A stretch of DNA of 64,000 nt from Beijerinckia sp. 28-YEA-48 (GCF_900104955.1 NZ_FNSI01000001.1:840001-904000), one strand, 5' to 3'. Shown: positions 18,146 through 26,986, counted from the first letter of the stretch. The notes: generated from the sequence alone by a model not told the origin. Translations and numbers: made by a program.

Positions 18146-18973
18146 TTACTTGCCAGCGCTGGCCAGCGTGCGAGCCAATGCCTGTTCGCTGGAAATATGG
18201 CTGGAAATCTCGCGCGCCGCCGTCAGCACGATATCCTTGAGCCGGCCGACCATTTCTTCGGGCGCGACGGTGGTGTCGACAGCGGTGACGTTGATCGCCG
18301 CGACGATCCGGCCGTTGTTGTCGCGCAGGGGCGCCGCGATGGCGCTGATGCCGCGTTCGAAGAAGGATTGGCTCACCGCATAGCCGCGCTCGCGATCCTC
18401 CTTGAGCAGCTTCTTCAGAGCGGGCAGCGTCTTCGGCGTCTGCTCGCTGAAGCGCGGCAGGGCCGGCTCGGGAAAAAGCTCCCGCAGTTCCGTGTCGTCG
18501 AGTTCGCAGATCAGCATGCGGCCGAGAATGGTGCCATGCACGGGAAAGCGCGTGCCCACCTGCACGCTGCTGGCCAGCGCCGAATGGGCCGGGAAGCGGG
18601 CGAGATAGACCACTTCGCGCCGGTCGCGCATCACCAGATGCGAGGACATGCCGGTGTTGTCGCGCAGTTTACGCAGCGCCGGCTGCGCCACTTCGACGAG
18701 ATCGAGGGAGGCGAGATAGGCGAAACCGCGGCCGAGCACGGCAGGCCCCAAGCGATATTGCCGGTCGTTGATGTCGCGCTGCAGGTAGCCCAGGGTTTCG
18801 AGCGTGTGCAGCAGGCGGAACACCGTGGCGCGCGACAGGCTCAGCTCGCGGGCGATATCGGGCGGTGCGAGAACGGGACGTTCGCGCGAGAACAGGCCGA
18901 GGACGGACAGTCCCTGGGTCAGCGCCGGGACAATATATTTGCCCTCCGGCATCATGTCAGGGCCGTTCATCAT
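18146..18973 (-). CDS. IclR family transcriptional regulator
   Basis: 275 residues. The N-terminal winged helix-turn-helix (ALTQGLSVLGLFSRERPVL, then ELSLSRATVFRLLHTLETLG) is followed by the effector-binding IclR domain (GFAYLASLDLVEVAQPALRK onward). The ATGATG at 18973 has a GGAGGG box and overlaps the 3' end of the hydrolase gene by 17 nt, so it is the last gene of the ten-gene catabolic operon. It probably controls this operon and the divergent one; a candidate operator is at 25893. Confidence 0.92.
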   Translation of the reverse strand: MMNGPDMMPEGKYIVPALTQGLSVLGLFSRERPVLAPPDIARELSLSRATVFRLLHTLETLGYLQRDINDRQYRLGPAVLGRGFAYLASLDLVEVAQPALRKLRDNTGMSSHLVMRDRREVVYLARFPAHSALASSVQVGTRFPVHGTILGRMLICELDDTELRELFPEPALPRFSEQTPKTLPALKKLLKEDRERGYAVSQSFFERGISAIAAPLRDNNGRIVAAINVTAVDTTVAPEEMVGRLKDIVLTAAREISSHISSEQALARTLASAGK

Positions 18974-19754
18974 GTCCCTCCAGAAATGCATCGATGACAG
19001 CGTTGAAGGCTTCCGGCATTTCCACATAGACGGCGTGGCCGCCGTCGGGGATGGCCGTGATCGGCGTGCCGGGCCGCGCGGCGGCGACCCGCTCGTTGGC
19101 GGCGGGCGGCGTGATCACATCGGCGGTGCCGTAGACGACCTGCACCGGCATGGCGGCGGGTAGGGTGGCGACGTCATCGAGCATGTTGCCTTGCGACAGC
19201 ATGCGGGCGGCCTGGGCATAGCCCTTGGGATCGACGCTCGCCATGACGTCGACGACCTTGCGGATGGCGGTTTCGCTGGCGCGTGGTCCCAGCAGGCGCG
19301 GACCGCGCTTCTCGGCCATGGCGCGCGGGCCAAGCGTCATCACGTCGTCGACGCGGCCGTTGAGCATGCGCGCGCGTTCCTCTGCCGGCAGTTTGGCGTG
19401 GCCGATGGCGCAGGAGGCAAGGGTGAGCGTGAGAATGCGCTGCGGATATTGCGCGGCGAAACGCGCCGCCATCAGCGCGCCAAGCGAATGGCCGACCAAA
19501 TGCACTTGGCCGACACCCAGCCGGTCGAGCAGGCCGGCCAGCGCCTGCGCATAGGCGGAGGCTTCAGGCGCTTCCTCGTGCAGGGGCGTAGAGCCGCCAT
19601 AGCCAGGCGCGTTCCAGGCGATGGTGCGATGGCGTTGGCCGAAATAGGCGAGCTGCGCCGCCCAGGAGGCAGCCGACGAGCCGATGCCGTGCAGCAGCAC
19701 CAGCGGCGTGCCGGTGCCGTTTTCCTGCCAGACGATCTCCTGCGTGTCCTGCAT
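18957..19754 (-). CDS. Alpha/beta hydrolase
   Basis: 265 residues. The oxyanion segment LLHGIGSS, the nucleophile elbow GHSLG, the acid in YGTADVITPP and the His in DGGHAVYVE form a complete catalytic triad. Sequence and context (next to ring-cleavage and SDR genes) fit a meta-cleavage-product C-C hydrolase or an enol-lactone hydrolase. The ATG at 19754 is preferred over a GTG at 19763 because a GAAGTGAG box lies at the right distance. Confidence 0.88.
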   Translation of the reverse strand: MQDTQEIVWQENGTGTPLVLLHGIGSSAASWAAQLAYFGQRHRTIAWNAPGYGGSTPLHEEAPEASAYAQALAGLLDRLGVGQVHLVGHSLGALMAARFAAQYPQRILTLTLASCAIGHAKLPAEERARMLNGRVDDVMTLGPRAMAEKRGPRLLGPRASETAIRKVVDVMASVDPKGYAQAARMLSQGNMLDDVATLPAAMPVQVVYGTADVITPPAANERVAAARPGTPITAIPDGGHAVYVEMPEAFNAVIDAFLEGHDERP

Positions 19755-19764
19755 CGCACTCACT

Positions 19765-20523
19765 TCAATTCATGACAAAGCCGCCGTTCACCGGAACGAG
19801 CTGGCCGGTGACGAAACCGGCGCCGGGCCCGAGCAGGTAAACGACAGGGCCGGTGACGTCTTCCGGCATCTGCTGGCGCGGGATGGCGCGATTGTTGACG
19901 TAAAGATCATGCCGCTCCTGCGGCACATATTCGGTGGATTCGCTGATGACGATGCCGGGCGCGATGGCGTTGACGGAAATGCCGTCGGGGCCGAGTTCAC
20001 GCGATAGCGAGCGCGTCATGGAGATGATGGCGCCTTTGCTGGCGACATAATGCAGAAGGTTCGGTGCGCCCCACATGGCGGTGTCGGAGGCGACATTGAC
20101 GATGCGGCCGCCGAGGGTGGATTTCTTCAGCAGGGGCGCCAGCGCCTTGATGACCAGCCAGACGCCCCGCACATTGATCGCCATGACGCGGTCGAACGTG
20201 GCGATCTCGATCTCGTCATAGGGCACGCCGCCGATGCCGGTGGCCAGGGCCGCATTGTTGACGAGGCCGTCGATGCGGTCGAAGCGCTCCGCCAGCGCCT
20301 TGCCGAAGGCCTCGATCGACTGCGGTTGCGACTGGTCATAGGCGATGAACTGCACGTCGGCGCCACGCTGGCGCAGATCCGCCGCGCAGGCTTCGCCCAG
20401 TTTCACGTCGATGTCGGCGACGATAACGGTTTCAGCGCCGGCAGCGACGCAAGCTTCGGCAAAGGCGCGGCCGAGGCCGCGTCCAGCACCCGTGACGACG
20501 ATACGACGTCCAGTCAGCTCCAT
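19765..20523 (-). CDS. Short-chain dehydrogenase/reductase
   Basis: 252 residues, classical SDR. NAD(P)-binding TGAGRGLG is at the N-terminus. The acidic residue in VADIDV after strand 2 favours NAD. LVNNAA, the Ser of NVASDTAMWG and the YVASK catalytic pair are all intact. PGIVISEST and NGGFVMN complete the fold. It is a gene of the catabolic operon, probably oxidising a hydroxy or dihydrodiol intermediate. Confidence 0.9.
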   Translation of the reverse strand: MELTGRRIVVTGAGRGLGRAFAEACVAAGAETVIVADIDVKLGEACAADLRQRGADVQFIAYDQSQPQSIEAFGKALAERFDRIDGLVNNAALATGIGGVPYDEIEIATFDRVMAINVRGVWLVIKALAPLLKKSTLGGRIVNVASDTAMWGAPNLLHYVASKGAIISMTRSLSRELGPDGISVNAIAPGIVISESTEYVPQERHDLYVNNRAIPRQQMPEDVTGPVVYLLGPGAGFVTGQLVPVNGGFVMN

Positions 20524-20535
20524 TTTAGGCCTCTC

Positions 20536-21330
20536 CTACGACGCGCGACGGGCGCGGCCGGGCAGCCAATGCAGCACACGGTTTTCAATCAACACGATCG
20601 CGCCATAGAGCACGATGCCGATGATAGTCAGCATGATGATGGTGACGAAGACCATCGGCGTATTGCCGGCGCCTTCGCCGAAGGTCAGCAGATAGCCAAG
20701 GCCCTGGTTGCCACCGACGAGTTCGCCGACGAGGACGCCGATGACCGCGAGCGTCGCTGCGATACGCAGGCCAGCGAAGAACGGCGGCAGCGAAGCCGGG
20801 AATTCGATCTTGCGGAAGATCTGCACCTTGCTGGCGTTGAAGGAGCGGGCCAGGCGGACGATGTCGGGGTCGATGGCGCGCACCGCGCCCAGCACATTGA
20901 TCATAATTGGAAAGAACACGATCAATATCGCCACGAGAATCTTTGGATAGACCGTATAGCCGAACCAGATGACGAAGAGCGGCGCAAAAGCCACTTTCGG
21001 TGCGATCTGCAAGGCCAGGATGTAAGGCGAGAGGACGAATTCCGCCGTCGGCGACATGCCGAGGACGAAGCCGACCGCCATGCCGAGGATCATGCCGAGC
21101 ACGAAGCCGACAACCACCTGCATGGCGGTGATGCCTGTGTGATACATCAGGCGATCACGCGTCAGCATCTTCAGGAACTCGTCCCAGACTTGGGAAGCCG
21201 GTGGGATGATGAATTGCGGAATGCCCAGCGCGCGCGGGCCCCATTCCCAAGCGGCGAGGAAGGCGATTGCCAACACAAAACTGGCAAGCATCATTCGCTG
21301 CGTGGAAGGATTGCTGAGTTCGCTACCCAT
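20536..21330 (-). CDS. ABC transporter permease (NitT/TauT type)
   Basis: 264 residues with about six hydrophobic segments. The cytoplasmic EAA-like loop is ARSFNASKVQIFRKIEFPAS, followed by LPPFFAGLRIAA. This is the membrane part of an importer for sulfonate-, nitrate- or aromatic-acid-like solutes, matching the adjacent binding protein and ATPase. Only one permease gene is present, so it should form a homodimer. Confidence 0.92.
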   Translation of the reverse strand: MGSELSNPSTQRMMLASFVLAIAFLAAWEWGPRALGIPQFIIPPASQVWDEFLKMLTRDRLMYHTGITAMQVVVGFVLGMILGMAVGFVLGMSPTAEFVLSPYILALQIAPKVAFAPLFVIWFGYTVYPKILVAILIVFFPIMINVLGAVRAIDPDIVRLARSFNASKVQIFRKIEFPASLPPFFAGLRIAATLAVIGVLVGELVGGNQGLGYLLTFGEGAGNTPMVFVTIIMLTIIGIVLYGAIVLIENRVLHWLPGRARRAS

Positions 21331-21415
21331 CTTTTAACCCCACCGGCCTAGACCGTCTGATCGATTTCAAAACAACGAGCGCGGGACGCGAAGATTTCCG
21401 CATCCCGCTCTTGTG

Positions 21416-22417
21416 CTACTGCAGGAACTGGTTGGTGTAGAGATCCTTCACCGGCGTCGTCTTCTCGATGATGCCTTCCTTCAGGTAGAAATCCTGAAGC
21501 GCCGAGAGGCGGGACTCATCCATTTCGCCCAACACCTTCTGACCCGGATAGACCAGGGTGTCGTAAGCCTTGAAGATTTCCGTCAGATCGGCTTCCTTGC
21601 CGGCGAATTCCGGAACCGCCTTGGCATAGTCGACAGCCGCGGCCGCCGGATCATCCATGAGCGCCTTCATGCCCTTGAGGGTGGCGCGCACGATCTTGCG
21701 CAGCAGTTCCGGGTTCTTCTGGATGGTCTCGTCGGAAGCGACGATGGCCTGGGCCATGCTCTTGAACACGGTGTCCGACGGGATGGACTCGATGTTCATC
21801 TTCGGCGCTTCCTTGCGGGCCTGGATGGTCCATTCCGGCGTGCCGGCCATTGCGTCGGACTGGCCAGCGGCGAACAGCTTCCAGATGTTGACGGGGCCGA
21901 CGGCCTGGGCGTTGACGTCGTTCTTGGTCATGCCCTGGGTGGCGAGCATGCCGAGGAGGGCGAAGAAGGTCGTGTCCTGATAGGCGAGAACCGTGATGGT
22001 CTTGCCCTTCAGATCCTTGACCGAGTTGATGCCCTTGTCCTTGTTGACGGCGAGCTGCATCAGCGCCCGGCCGCCGATCACCGCGATCGCCTTCACCGGC
22101 ACGCCATTGCTGCGCACGATGATCGGCGTGTCGCCGATGGCGCCGCCAACGATCGCATTGCCGGCGCCGACCTGTTTGGCGACATCGACGCCGCCGCGCG
22201 CCACCTGGAAGTTCACGTTGAGGCCTTCATCGGAAAAATAGCCGCGCTGCTTGGCGACCATCCACGGGCCGAAAGCCGGCAGGGAGCCCGGAGCGGGCAG
22301 GAGATAGGTAATGTCTTGAAGCGGCGCCTGCGCCATTGCGCTTTGGGTGCCAGCGAGGCCGAAGGAACCGGCGAGGCCGGCGAAAGTCAATGCAAGAATC
22401 TTGCGACGCGAATTCAT
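21416..22417 (-). CDS. ABC transporter substrate-binding protein (NMT1/TauA-like)
   Basis: 333 residues. The signal peptide (ILALTFAGLAGSFGLAG, cleavage after QSAMA) is followed by the SsuA/TauA fold with PAFGPWMVAKQRGYFSDEGL and the central VKDLKGKTITV strand. The ATG at 22417 is chosen because AGGAGAAGG lies just before it; an in-frame start 27 nt upstream lacks one. It brings the operon's substrate, presumably an aromatic carboxylate or similar, to the permease. Confidence 0.92.
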   Translation of the reverse strand: MNSRRKILALTFAGLAGSFGLAGTQSAMAQAPLQDITYLLPAPGSLPAFGPWMVAKQRGYFSDEGLNVNFQVARGGVDVAKQVGAGNAIVGGAIGDTPIIVRSNGVPVKAIAVIGGRALMQLAVNKDKGINSVKDLKGKTITVLAYQDTTFFALLGMLATQGMTKNDVNAQAVGPVNIWKLFAAGQSDAMAGTPEWTIQARKEAPKMNIESIPSDTVFKSMAQAIVASDETIQKNPELLRKIVRATLKGMKALMDDPAAAAVDYAKAVPEFAGKEADLTEIFKAYDTLVYPGQKVLGEMDESRLSALQDFYLKEGIIEKTTPVKDLYTNQFLQ

Positions 22418-22440
22418 GACCCTTCTCCTGTTTTGATTTT

Positions 22441-23205
22441 TCAATGAACGTCTTCGCCGATGTTCAGAAGACTCATTAGTTGTGCAATATAGGGGCCCGT
22501 TTTCGGGCTCTTGCGGCGTTCCATCGGATTTTCCCGGCCGGGAATATCGATGACGATTTCTTCGATGATCGTGCCGGGGCGCTGGCTCATCACCAGAACA
22601 CGATCCGACAAAGCGATGGCTTCGACGAGATCGTGCGTGACGAACAAGGTCGTCTTGCCGGTTTCAGCCAGAGTGCGGCCGAGGTCCTGCTGCAATACCA
22701 TTTTGGTCTGCGCGTCGAGCGCCGAGAACGGTTCGTCCATCAAGAGCACGGCGGGATCGACGGCGAGCGTGCGGGCGAGCGCCGCGCGCTGGCGCATGCC
22801 GCCCGACAGCTGGTGCGGGTAGCTGTCGGCGAAATCCGGCAGGCGGCACTTGCGCAGCAGATTGAGCGAGATCACCTTCCGCTCCGAAGCGGGAACGCCA
22901 CGGATTTCCAGGCCGAACTCGACATTCTGACGGATAGTGCGCCAGGGCAGCAGCAGATCCTTCTGCAGCATGAAAGCGACATGTTCGTTCGGCTTTATCA
23001 CCTTCTCGCCATCGACGAGAACTTCACCTTCGCTTGCCGGATCAAGGCCCGAGCCCATGTTGAGCAGGGTGCTCTTGCCGCAGCCCGATGGGCCGATCAG
23101 CGAGACCACTTCACCATCGGCAATCTTGAAGTTGAGATTCTGCACGGCGGTGATGGTGCCAAAGCGCTTGGCCACATTGCGGCATTCGAGGCGGATCTGC
23201 GCCAT
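22441..23205 (-). CDS. ABC transporter ATP-binding protein (NitT/TauT type)
   Basis: 254 residues. Walker A GPSGCGKST, Q-loop FMLQKDLLLPW, signature LSGGMRQRAALAR, Walker B VLLMDEPFSALD and the switch His in FVTHDLVEA are all intact, so it is a functional ATPase. The ATG at 23205 sits 5 nt after the stop of the VOC gene; the upstream extension overlaps that gene and is discounted. Confidence 0.94.
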   Translation of the reverse strand: MAQIRLECRNVAKRFGTITAVQNLNFKIADGEVVSLIGPSGCGKSTLLNMGSGLDPASEGEVLVDGEKVIKPNEHVAFMLQKDLLLPWRTIRQNVEFGLEIRGVPASERKVISLNLLRKCRLPDFADSYPHQLSGGMRQRAALARTLAVDPAVLLMDEPFSALDAQTKMVLQQDLGRTLAETGKTTLFVTHDLVEAIALSDRVLVMSQRPGTIIEEIVIDIPGRENPMERRKSPKTGPYIAQLMSLLNIGEDVH

Positions 23206-23210
23206 CGCTG

Positions 23211-24176
23211 TCAGCTCCGCTTCTCGGTGATGAACTTGCCATCGGGGGCAGGCGTGCTGGCGCTCTTCTGGCGGCGAGTCTTGCCGTCGATGCCACCGGA
23301 GATCGCCCATTCGGCGAAGAGGTCAGGGCCAGGCACGAAGTCGCGGGTCTTCCACTCTTCGGTCAGCACGTCCTCGTCGGCGTAATATTCGATGAGGGAG
23401 CCGGCCGGATTCTGGAAGTACCAGAAGAAGGCCGAGGAGATCGGATGCTTGCCCGGTCCAAGCTGGGTATCCCAACCGAGCCGCGACATATGCATGCCGC
23501 CGCCGAATACTTCATGAATGTCGCGCACAGCGAAGGCGACGTGGTTGAGGCCAGGCTTACCTTCCGGCGTCTGCAACAGGAACATGTCGTGGTGGCCGCC
23601 GCGCGGTGCGGTGCGCAGGAAGTGGCCGCGACCGGGATAGCGATCCGACATGCAGAAGCCGATGTCCTCGTAGAACTTGGTCGTCTCGTCGAGATTCTTG
23701 GTGAAGAACACCACATGGCCGACTTCGATCGGCGTCGCATGATCGTAAGCCGCGCTGGGCTCATTGACCCGCGAGGCCTTGTCCCAGGTGTTGGTCTGGC
23801 CGCCATGCACGTCGATGGCGCGCTTGCGGCTGACGCGGACGCCAACAGCGAGACCGTTGGGATCGGTGCAGAACAAAGTGCCGTCGGCTTCGCGGAAACC
23901 CGGCGCTGCCCGCATCTTTTCGCGGCTGGCGGCGATGTCGGCGTCGTTCTCGGCGCTCCAGATCACTTCGCGCACGGTCGGCCCGGCTTCGATCGCCGGC
24001 GGCAGGGCGGGGTCGTCATGCAGGCGGACGAAGACCTCGCAGCCATTGAGGGTCTCGAAGTCGAGCGCTGTCTCGGAATCGCGTACCAGCGACAGGCCCC
24101 AATCGAGGAAAAAGCGACGGCAGAGGGCGATGTCCTCAACGCCGTACGTCACGCGGTCGATGCCAGATATACTCAC
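23211..24176 (-). CDS. Extradiol-type VOC family dioxygenase
   Basis: 321 residues with two VOC domains. The C-terminal domain carries a full 2-His-1-Glu set: EVGHVVFF, GLNHVAFAV and SLIEYYAD. The N-terminal domain begins GIDRVTYGVEDIALC. The GTG at 24176 is chosen because GGAG lies 7 nt upstream; the in-frame extension to 24218 lacks a ribosome-binding site. It is likely the ring-opening enzyme acting after the Rieske oxygenase in the same operon. Confidence 0.85.
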   Translation of the reverse strand: MSISGIDRVTYGVEDIALCRRFFLDWGLSLVRDSETALDFETLNGCEVFVRLHDDPALPPAIEAGPTVREVIWSAENDADIAASREKMRAAPGFREADGTLFCTDPNGLAVGVRVSRKRAIDVHGGQTNTWDKASRVNEPSAAYDHATPIEVGHVVFFTKNLDETTKFYEDIGFCMSDRYPGRGHFLRTAPRGGHHDMFLLQTPEGKPGLNHVAFAVRDIHEVFGGGMHMSRLGWDTQLGPGKHPISSAFFWYFQNPAGSLIEYYADEDVLTEEWKTRDFVPGPDLFAEWAISGGIDGKTRRQKSASTPAPDGKFITEKRS

Positions 24177-24245
24177 GGTCAACTCCAGATGTTCGGGCTG
24201 CGGCGAAGTTGGCGGCACCGGAGCGCCGCCACCTCAATCAGCGTG

Positions 24246-25280
24246 TCAGGCGACCTGTCGGCCGGCTTCGGCCAGGGCGTTGAGCTGCTGGGCCGCCTGG
24301 TTCTTCATGACGCGGCGCAGGCGCACGAGACCCATGTCGTGGGCGTAGAGGTTCTCATGCTTGTTGGCGTCGGGGTCGCACGCTTCGAGCATGGTGCGAT
24401 CCTGTTCGAGCACGTGCCAATGGCGCGCTTCGAGGCGGTTCTTATAGAGGAAGCGCCAGGTGTCACGCTGCCAGCTGTCGACCTTACGGCAACGCCAGTG
24501 GATGACCACGGACTTGCCTTCGGAAATCGGCGTGTAGGAGCCGATGATGTGGAAGTTGCCGCCCGGACCGCCGGTCTTGGGATAGGGGATTTCGAGACGC
24601 AGCCACGACGTGCCGGTCTGGCCGTATTCGGTCCAATCGAAATTGACGTTGCGCTGGCCTTCCTTCTCGAAAACGAAACCGGCTTCGGTGTCTCGGATGC
24701 GGAAGTTGGCCTGGGTGTCGCCAAACGACATGGAATGGGACTGCTTGTGCAGGAAGGTGCCATGCATCGGGTCCATCACATTGTCGATGACATAGCGATA
24801 GTCGCCGTTCCATTCGGCATAGCAGAGGAAGGCGCTGAACTCGGGCGAGGTTAGTTCTTCCGGCAGGACCAGTTCCGGCGGCTCTTGATGCAGCTCGTCG
24901 CCGACATAGGCGAAGATGACGCCAGCGCGTTCCTGCAATGGGAAGGATTTGGTCGCCTTCGAGCCTTCAAGCTTGCTGCCGGGAGCGCCGGGAACGACGA
25001 CGGCGACGCCGTCCTTGTTCACTTGCACGCCGTGATAACCACAGGCAATGCGATCGCCCATCAGGATGCCGCAGGAGAGCGGCACGCCACGATGCGGGCA
25101 GCGGTCTTCGAGCGCATAGGGCGTTCCGTCAATGCCGCGCCATAAAACCATGCGATAACCGCAGCGACGCAGGGACAGAGCTTTTTCAGTGACGAAATGC
25201 GTCGGGCAGATCGCATACCACTGGTTGCGGGGCCCGACGGAGAGAAGCTTTTCAACGGCGATATCGGAAACGGCGGCCAT
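24246..25280 (-). CDS. Rieske non-heme iron oxygenase, alpha subunit (vanillate/phthalate-type)
   Basis: 344 residues. The Rieske cluster ligands are CPHRG (about residue 61) and CGYHG (about residue 80). The mononuclear iron motif follows in YVIDNVMDPMHGTFLH. The length suits single-subunit ring-hydroxylating or O-demethylating enzymes of the VanA/CarA group. It has an AGGAGAG box before the ATG. No ferredoxin or reductase gene is in the window, so electrons must come from a partner encoded elsewhere. Confidence 0.92.
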   Translation of the reverse strand: MAAVSDIAVEKLLSVGPRNQWYAICPTHFVTEKALSLRRCGYRMVLWRGIDGTPYALEDRCPHRGVPLSCGILMGDRIACGYHGVQVNKDGVAVVVPGAPGSKLEGSKATKSFPLQERAGVIFAYVGDELHQEPPELVLPEELTSPEFSAFLCYAEWNGDYRYVIDNVMDPMHGTFLHKQSHSMSFGDTQANFRIRDTEAGFVFEKEGQRNVNFDWTEYGQTGTSWLRLEIPYPKTGGPGGNFHIIGSYTPISEGKSVVIHWRCRKVDSWQRDTWRFLYKNRLEARHWHVLEQDRTMLEACDPDANKHENLYAHDMGLVRLRRVMKNQAAQQLNALAEAGRQVA

Positions 25281-25293
25281 TTCACTCTCCTAA

Positions 25294-25512
25294 TTACGCG
25301 CCGAGGCGCTTCATTTCCTGCTGGAACAGTTCCGGCGTCCAAGGCGAGCCATTCGGCGAGGGGACGCAGTCATTGTTGAGCATCTCGCAGATGCTGGGCA
25401 GATCATGAATGCCGGCAGCATAAGCTTTCTCGATGCCGTCGCCGAGGAGATTTTCATAATCGGTCGGCTCGTGGTCTCGGGTCTGATGGGGGTTCAGATA
25501 CTGATCCATCAT
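25294..25512 (-). CDS. Small recombinase-like helix-turn-helix protein next to Rieske oxygenase
   Basis: 72 residues. The acidic N-terminus (HEPTDYENLLGDGIEKAYAA) is followed by a helix-turn-helix-like module, SICEMLNNDCVPSPNGSPWT, that resembles the tail of serine recombinases (LN..G....G..W). It begins with ATGATG after a perfect AAAGGAGG box, overlaps the preceding gene as ATGA, and lies 13 nt before the Rieske gene. Translational coupling suggests an accessory role, not a recombinase. Confidence 0.8.
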   Translation of the reverse strand: MMDQYLNPHQTRDHEPTDYENLLGDGIEKAYAAGIHDLPSICEMLNNDCVPSPNGSPWTPELFQQEMKRLGA

Positions 25513-25862
25513 TTGCCTCCTTTACGCACACGTTCTTTGATCATCTCGCGCACCGGTACGAAATCGTAGGCCGGATAGCATTCGGTTGTAAAAACACCCC
25601 AGGCCGAGCGTTCGAGTTCGACGTTGACGGCGGGGATTTTCGAGGGCGGCAGGCGCAGGGTGACGATCTGTCCAAAGCCCATGGCGACGACCCAGGAGAC
25701 GACTTCCACGCCCTGCGGCGGAAACCGTTCCCACCAATCGGCGTCTTTCAGTTTCGTCTGCACGGCGTCGAGATTGTTGGATTGATCGTGACGGAGAAAA
25801 ACCGTCATCAGCATCGTTTCCGATGCTGTCTCGCTCGTCGTGCTGCGCCCCTCGTTCGCCAT
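25509..25862 (-). CDS. Uncharacterised 117-aa accessory protein heading the Rieske operon
   Basis: 117 residues, no signal peptide. The visible core is MLMTVFLRHDQSNNLDAVQ, DADWWERFPPQGVEVVSWVV, GFGQIVTLRLPP and the end VFTTECYPAYDF. The strand-helix pattern suggests a small ferredoxin-like alpha/beta barrel. ATG 25862 is preferred over 25868 because the AGCAGG box is then 6 nt away. As first gene of the operon, it may be a dimeric-barrel enzyme or oxygenase accessory factor. Function not known to me. Confidence 0.8.
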   Translation of the reverse strand: MANEGRSTTSETASETMLMTVFLRHDQSNNLDAVQTKLKDADWWERFPPQGVEVVSWVVAMGFGQIVTLRLPPSKIPAVNVELERSAWGVFTTECYPAYDFVPVREMIKERVRKGGK

Positions 25863-26197
25863 GGACATCCTGCTCGATGACAGTGGAAAGCGTGTTTCAT
25901 TAGAGAAACATCATTTCATATTTGCAACAACCTAAAACGTCGTGTAATCTTTGTCAAAATAAAATTCCGGTGGTTGGCGGGACGAATGCGGTGCATGTGC
26001 CAATGCTTTCGAAACGAGCACGCAGTGATCACGTGTTCGGCAGAGAACGAGGAGATTGCGTCATGAATCAGCACTGCAAGGCTGAGCTAACGCGTCGGAG
26101 GCGCGCGCGCGATCGAGCTGCCAACACTGCGCGGTCCAGCGGATCGGCTGTTGTCGAAAATCAAGCGTAACAAGGTCTAAGCGGTCAGGAGAGTCGT
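25863..26197. other. Divergent promoter region of the two catabolic operons
   Basis: 335 bases with no credible gene. The stretch 25890-25970 is distinctly AT-rich and contains the palindrome listed at 25893. It should hold the minus-strand promoter for the ten-gene operon and, further right, that of the SDR/ThDP operon. Confidence 0.55.
25893..25910. promoter_or_regulatory. Candidate IclR operator
   Basis: TGTTTC-ATTAGA-GAAACA is an 18-bp dyad with perfect 6-bp arms, about 30 nt before the start of the minus-strand operon. IclR-family proteins bind short AT-rich palindromes of this size, and the operon ends with an IclR gene. The link is an inference. Confidence 0.45.
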
Positions 26198-26986
26198 ATG
26201 GATTTGGGGCTTTCGGGGCGCACCGTCGTTGTGACCGGTGGGACGTCAGGCATCGGCCTGGCGACGGCCGGTTTGTTCTTGAACGAAGGTGCGAAGGTGG
26301 CGATCTGCGGACGCGACGAGGCGCGGCTGGCGAAAGCCTTGGCCGATCTCGAGGCGCGCTTTCCCGGCAAGGTGATGGCGCAGCGCTGCGATGTGACCAA
26401 GAAGGAAGACGTCGAGGCTTTCGCCGCAGCCGTGCAGACATGGGCCGGTGGCACCGACATTCTCATCAACAATGCCGGGCAGGGGCGCATGACGACCTTC
26501 GCCTCGACCACCGATGAGCAATGGCGGGCCGAACTCGATCTTAAATTCTTCAGCCAGATCCATCCGGTGCGGGCGTTTCAGCCGCTGTTGCAGAAGAGCG
26601 ATGCGGCGGCGATCCTCGCCGTCAATTCGCTGCTCGCCTATCAGCCAGAGCCCTATATGGTTTGCACCTCGGCGGCGCGCGCCGGCGTGCAAAGCCTCAT
26701 CAAATCATTGGCGACCGAGTTCGCCCCGCGCATCCGCGTCAATTCCGTCATGCTCGGCCTGATCGATTCCGGTCAGTGGGAGCGGCGTTTCCAGGCGCGC
26801 GAGAACAAGGCGCAGACGCGTGACGAATGGATGGTCGAACTGACCAAGACGAAACACATTCCCTTCGCTCGTCTCGGCCTTCCAGACGAGGTGGCGCGCG
26901 CCATTGTTTTCCTCGCTTCGCCGGCGGCCAGCTATGTGACTGGCGCTTCCCTTGAAATCTCCGGCGGAATTTCCCGCTACATCTGA
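26198..26986 (+). CDS. SDR-family protein lacking the catalytic Tyr-Lys pair
   Basis: 262 residues. The cofactor site TGGTSGIG and ILINNAG are normal, as is the SDR end VTGASLEISGGISRYI. Where the family has Y-x-A-S-K it reads CTSAARAG, so Tyr is replaced by Thr and Lys by Arg; the Ser in AVNSLLAY remains. Either the reaction does not need the usual proton relay or the protein is a lyase, isomerase or binding protein. It is the first gene of the plus-strand operon, 9 nt before the ThDP enzyme. Confidence 0.85.
   Translation: MDLGLSGRTVVVTGGTSGIGLATAGLFLNEGAKVAICGRDEARLAKALADLEARFPGKVMAQRCDVTKKEDVEAFAAAVQTWAGGTDILINNAGQGRMTTFASTTDEQWRAELDLKFFSQIHPVRAFQPLLQKSDAAAILAVNSLLAYQPEPYMVCTSAARAGVQSLIKSLATEFAPRIRVNSVMLGLIDSGQWERRFQARENKAQTRDEWMVELTKTKHIPFARLGLPDEVARAIVFLASPAASYVTGASLEISGGISRYI

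Noticed and set aside
25294..25512. Serine recombinase fragment marking a mobile element
   Set aside because: Only the short HTH-like tail resembles recombinases; the gene is translationally coupled in a metabolic operon, with no catalytic domain or repeats around it.
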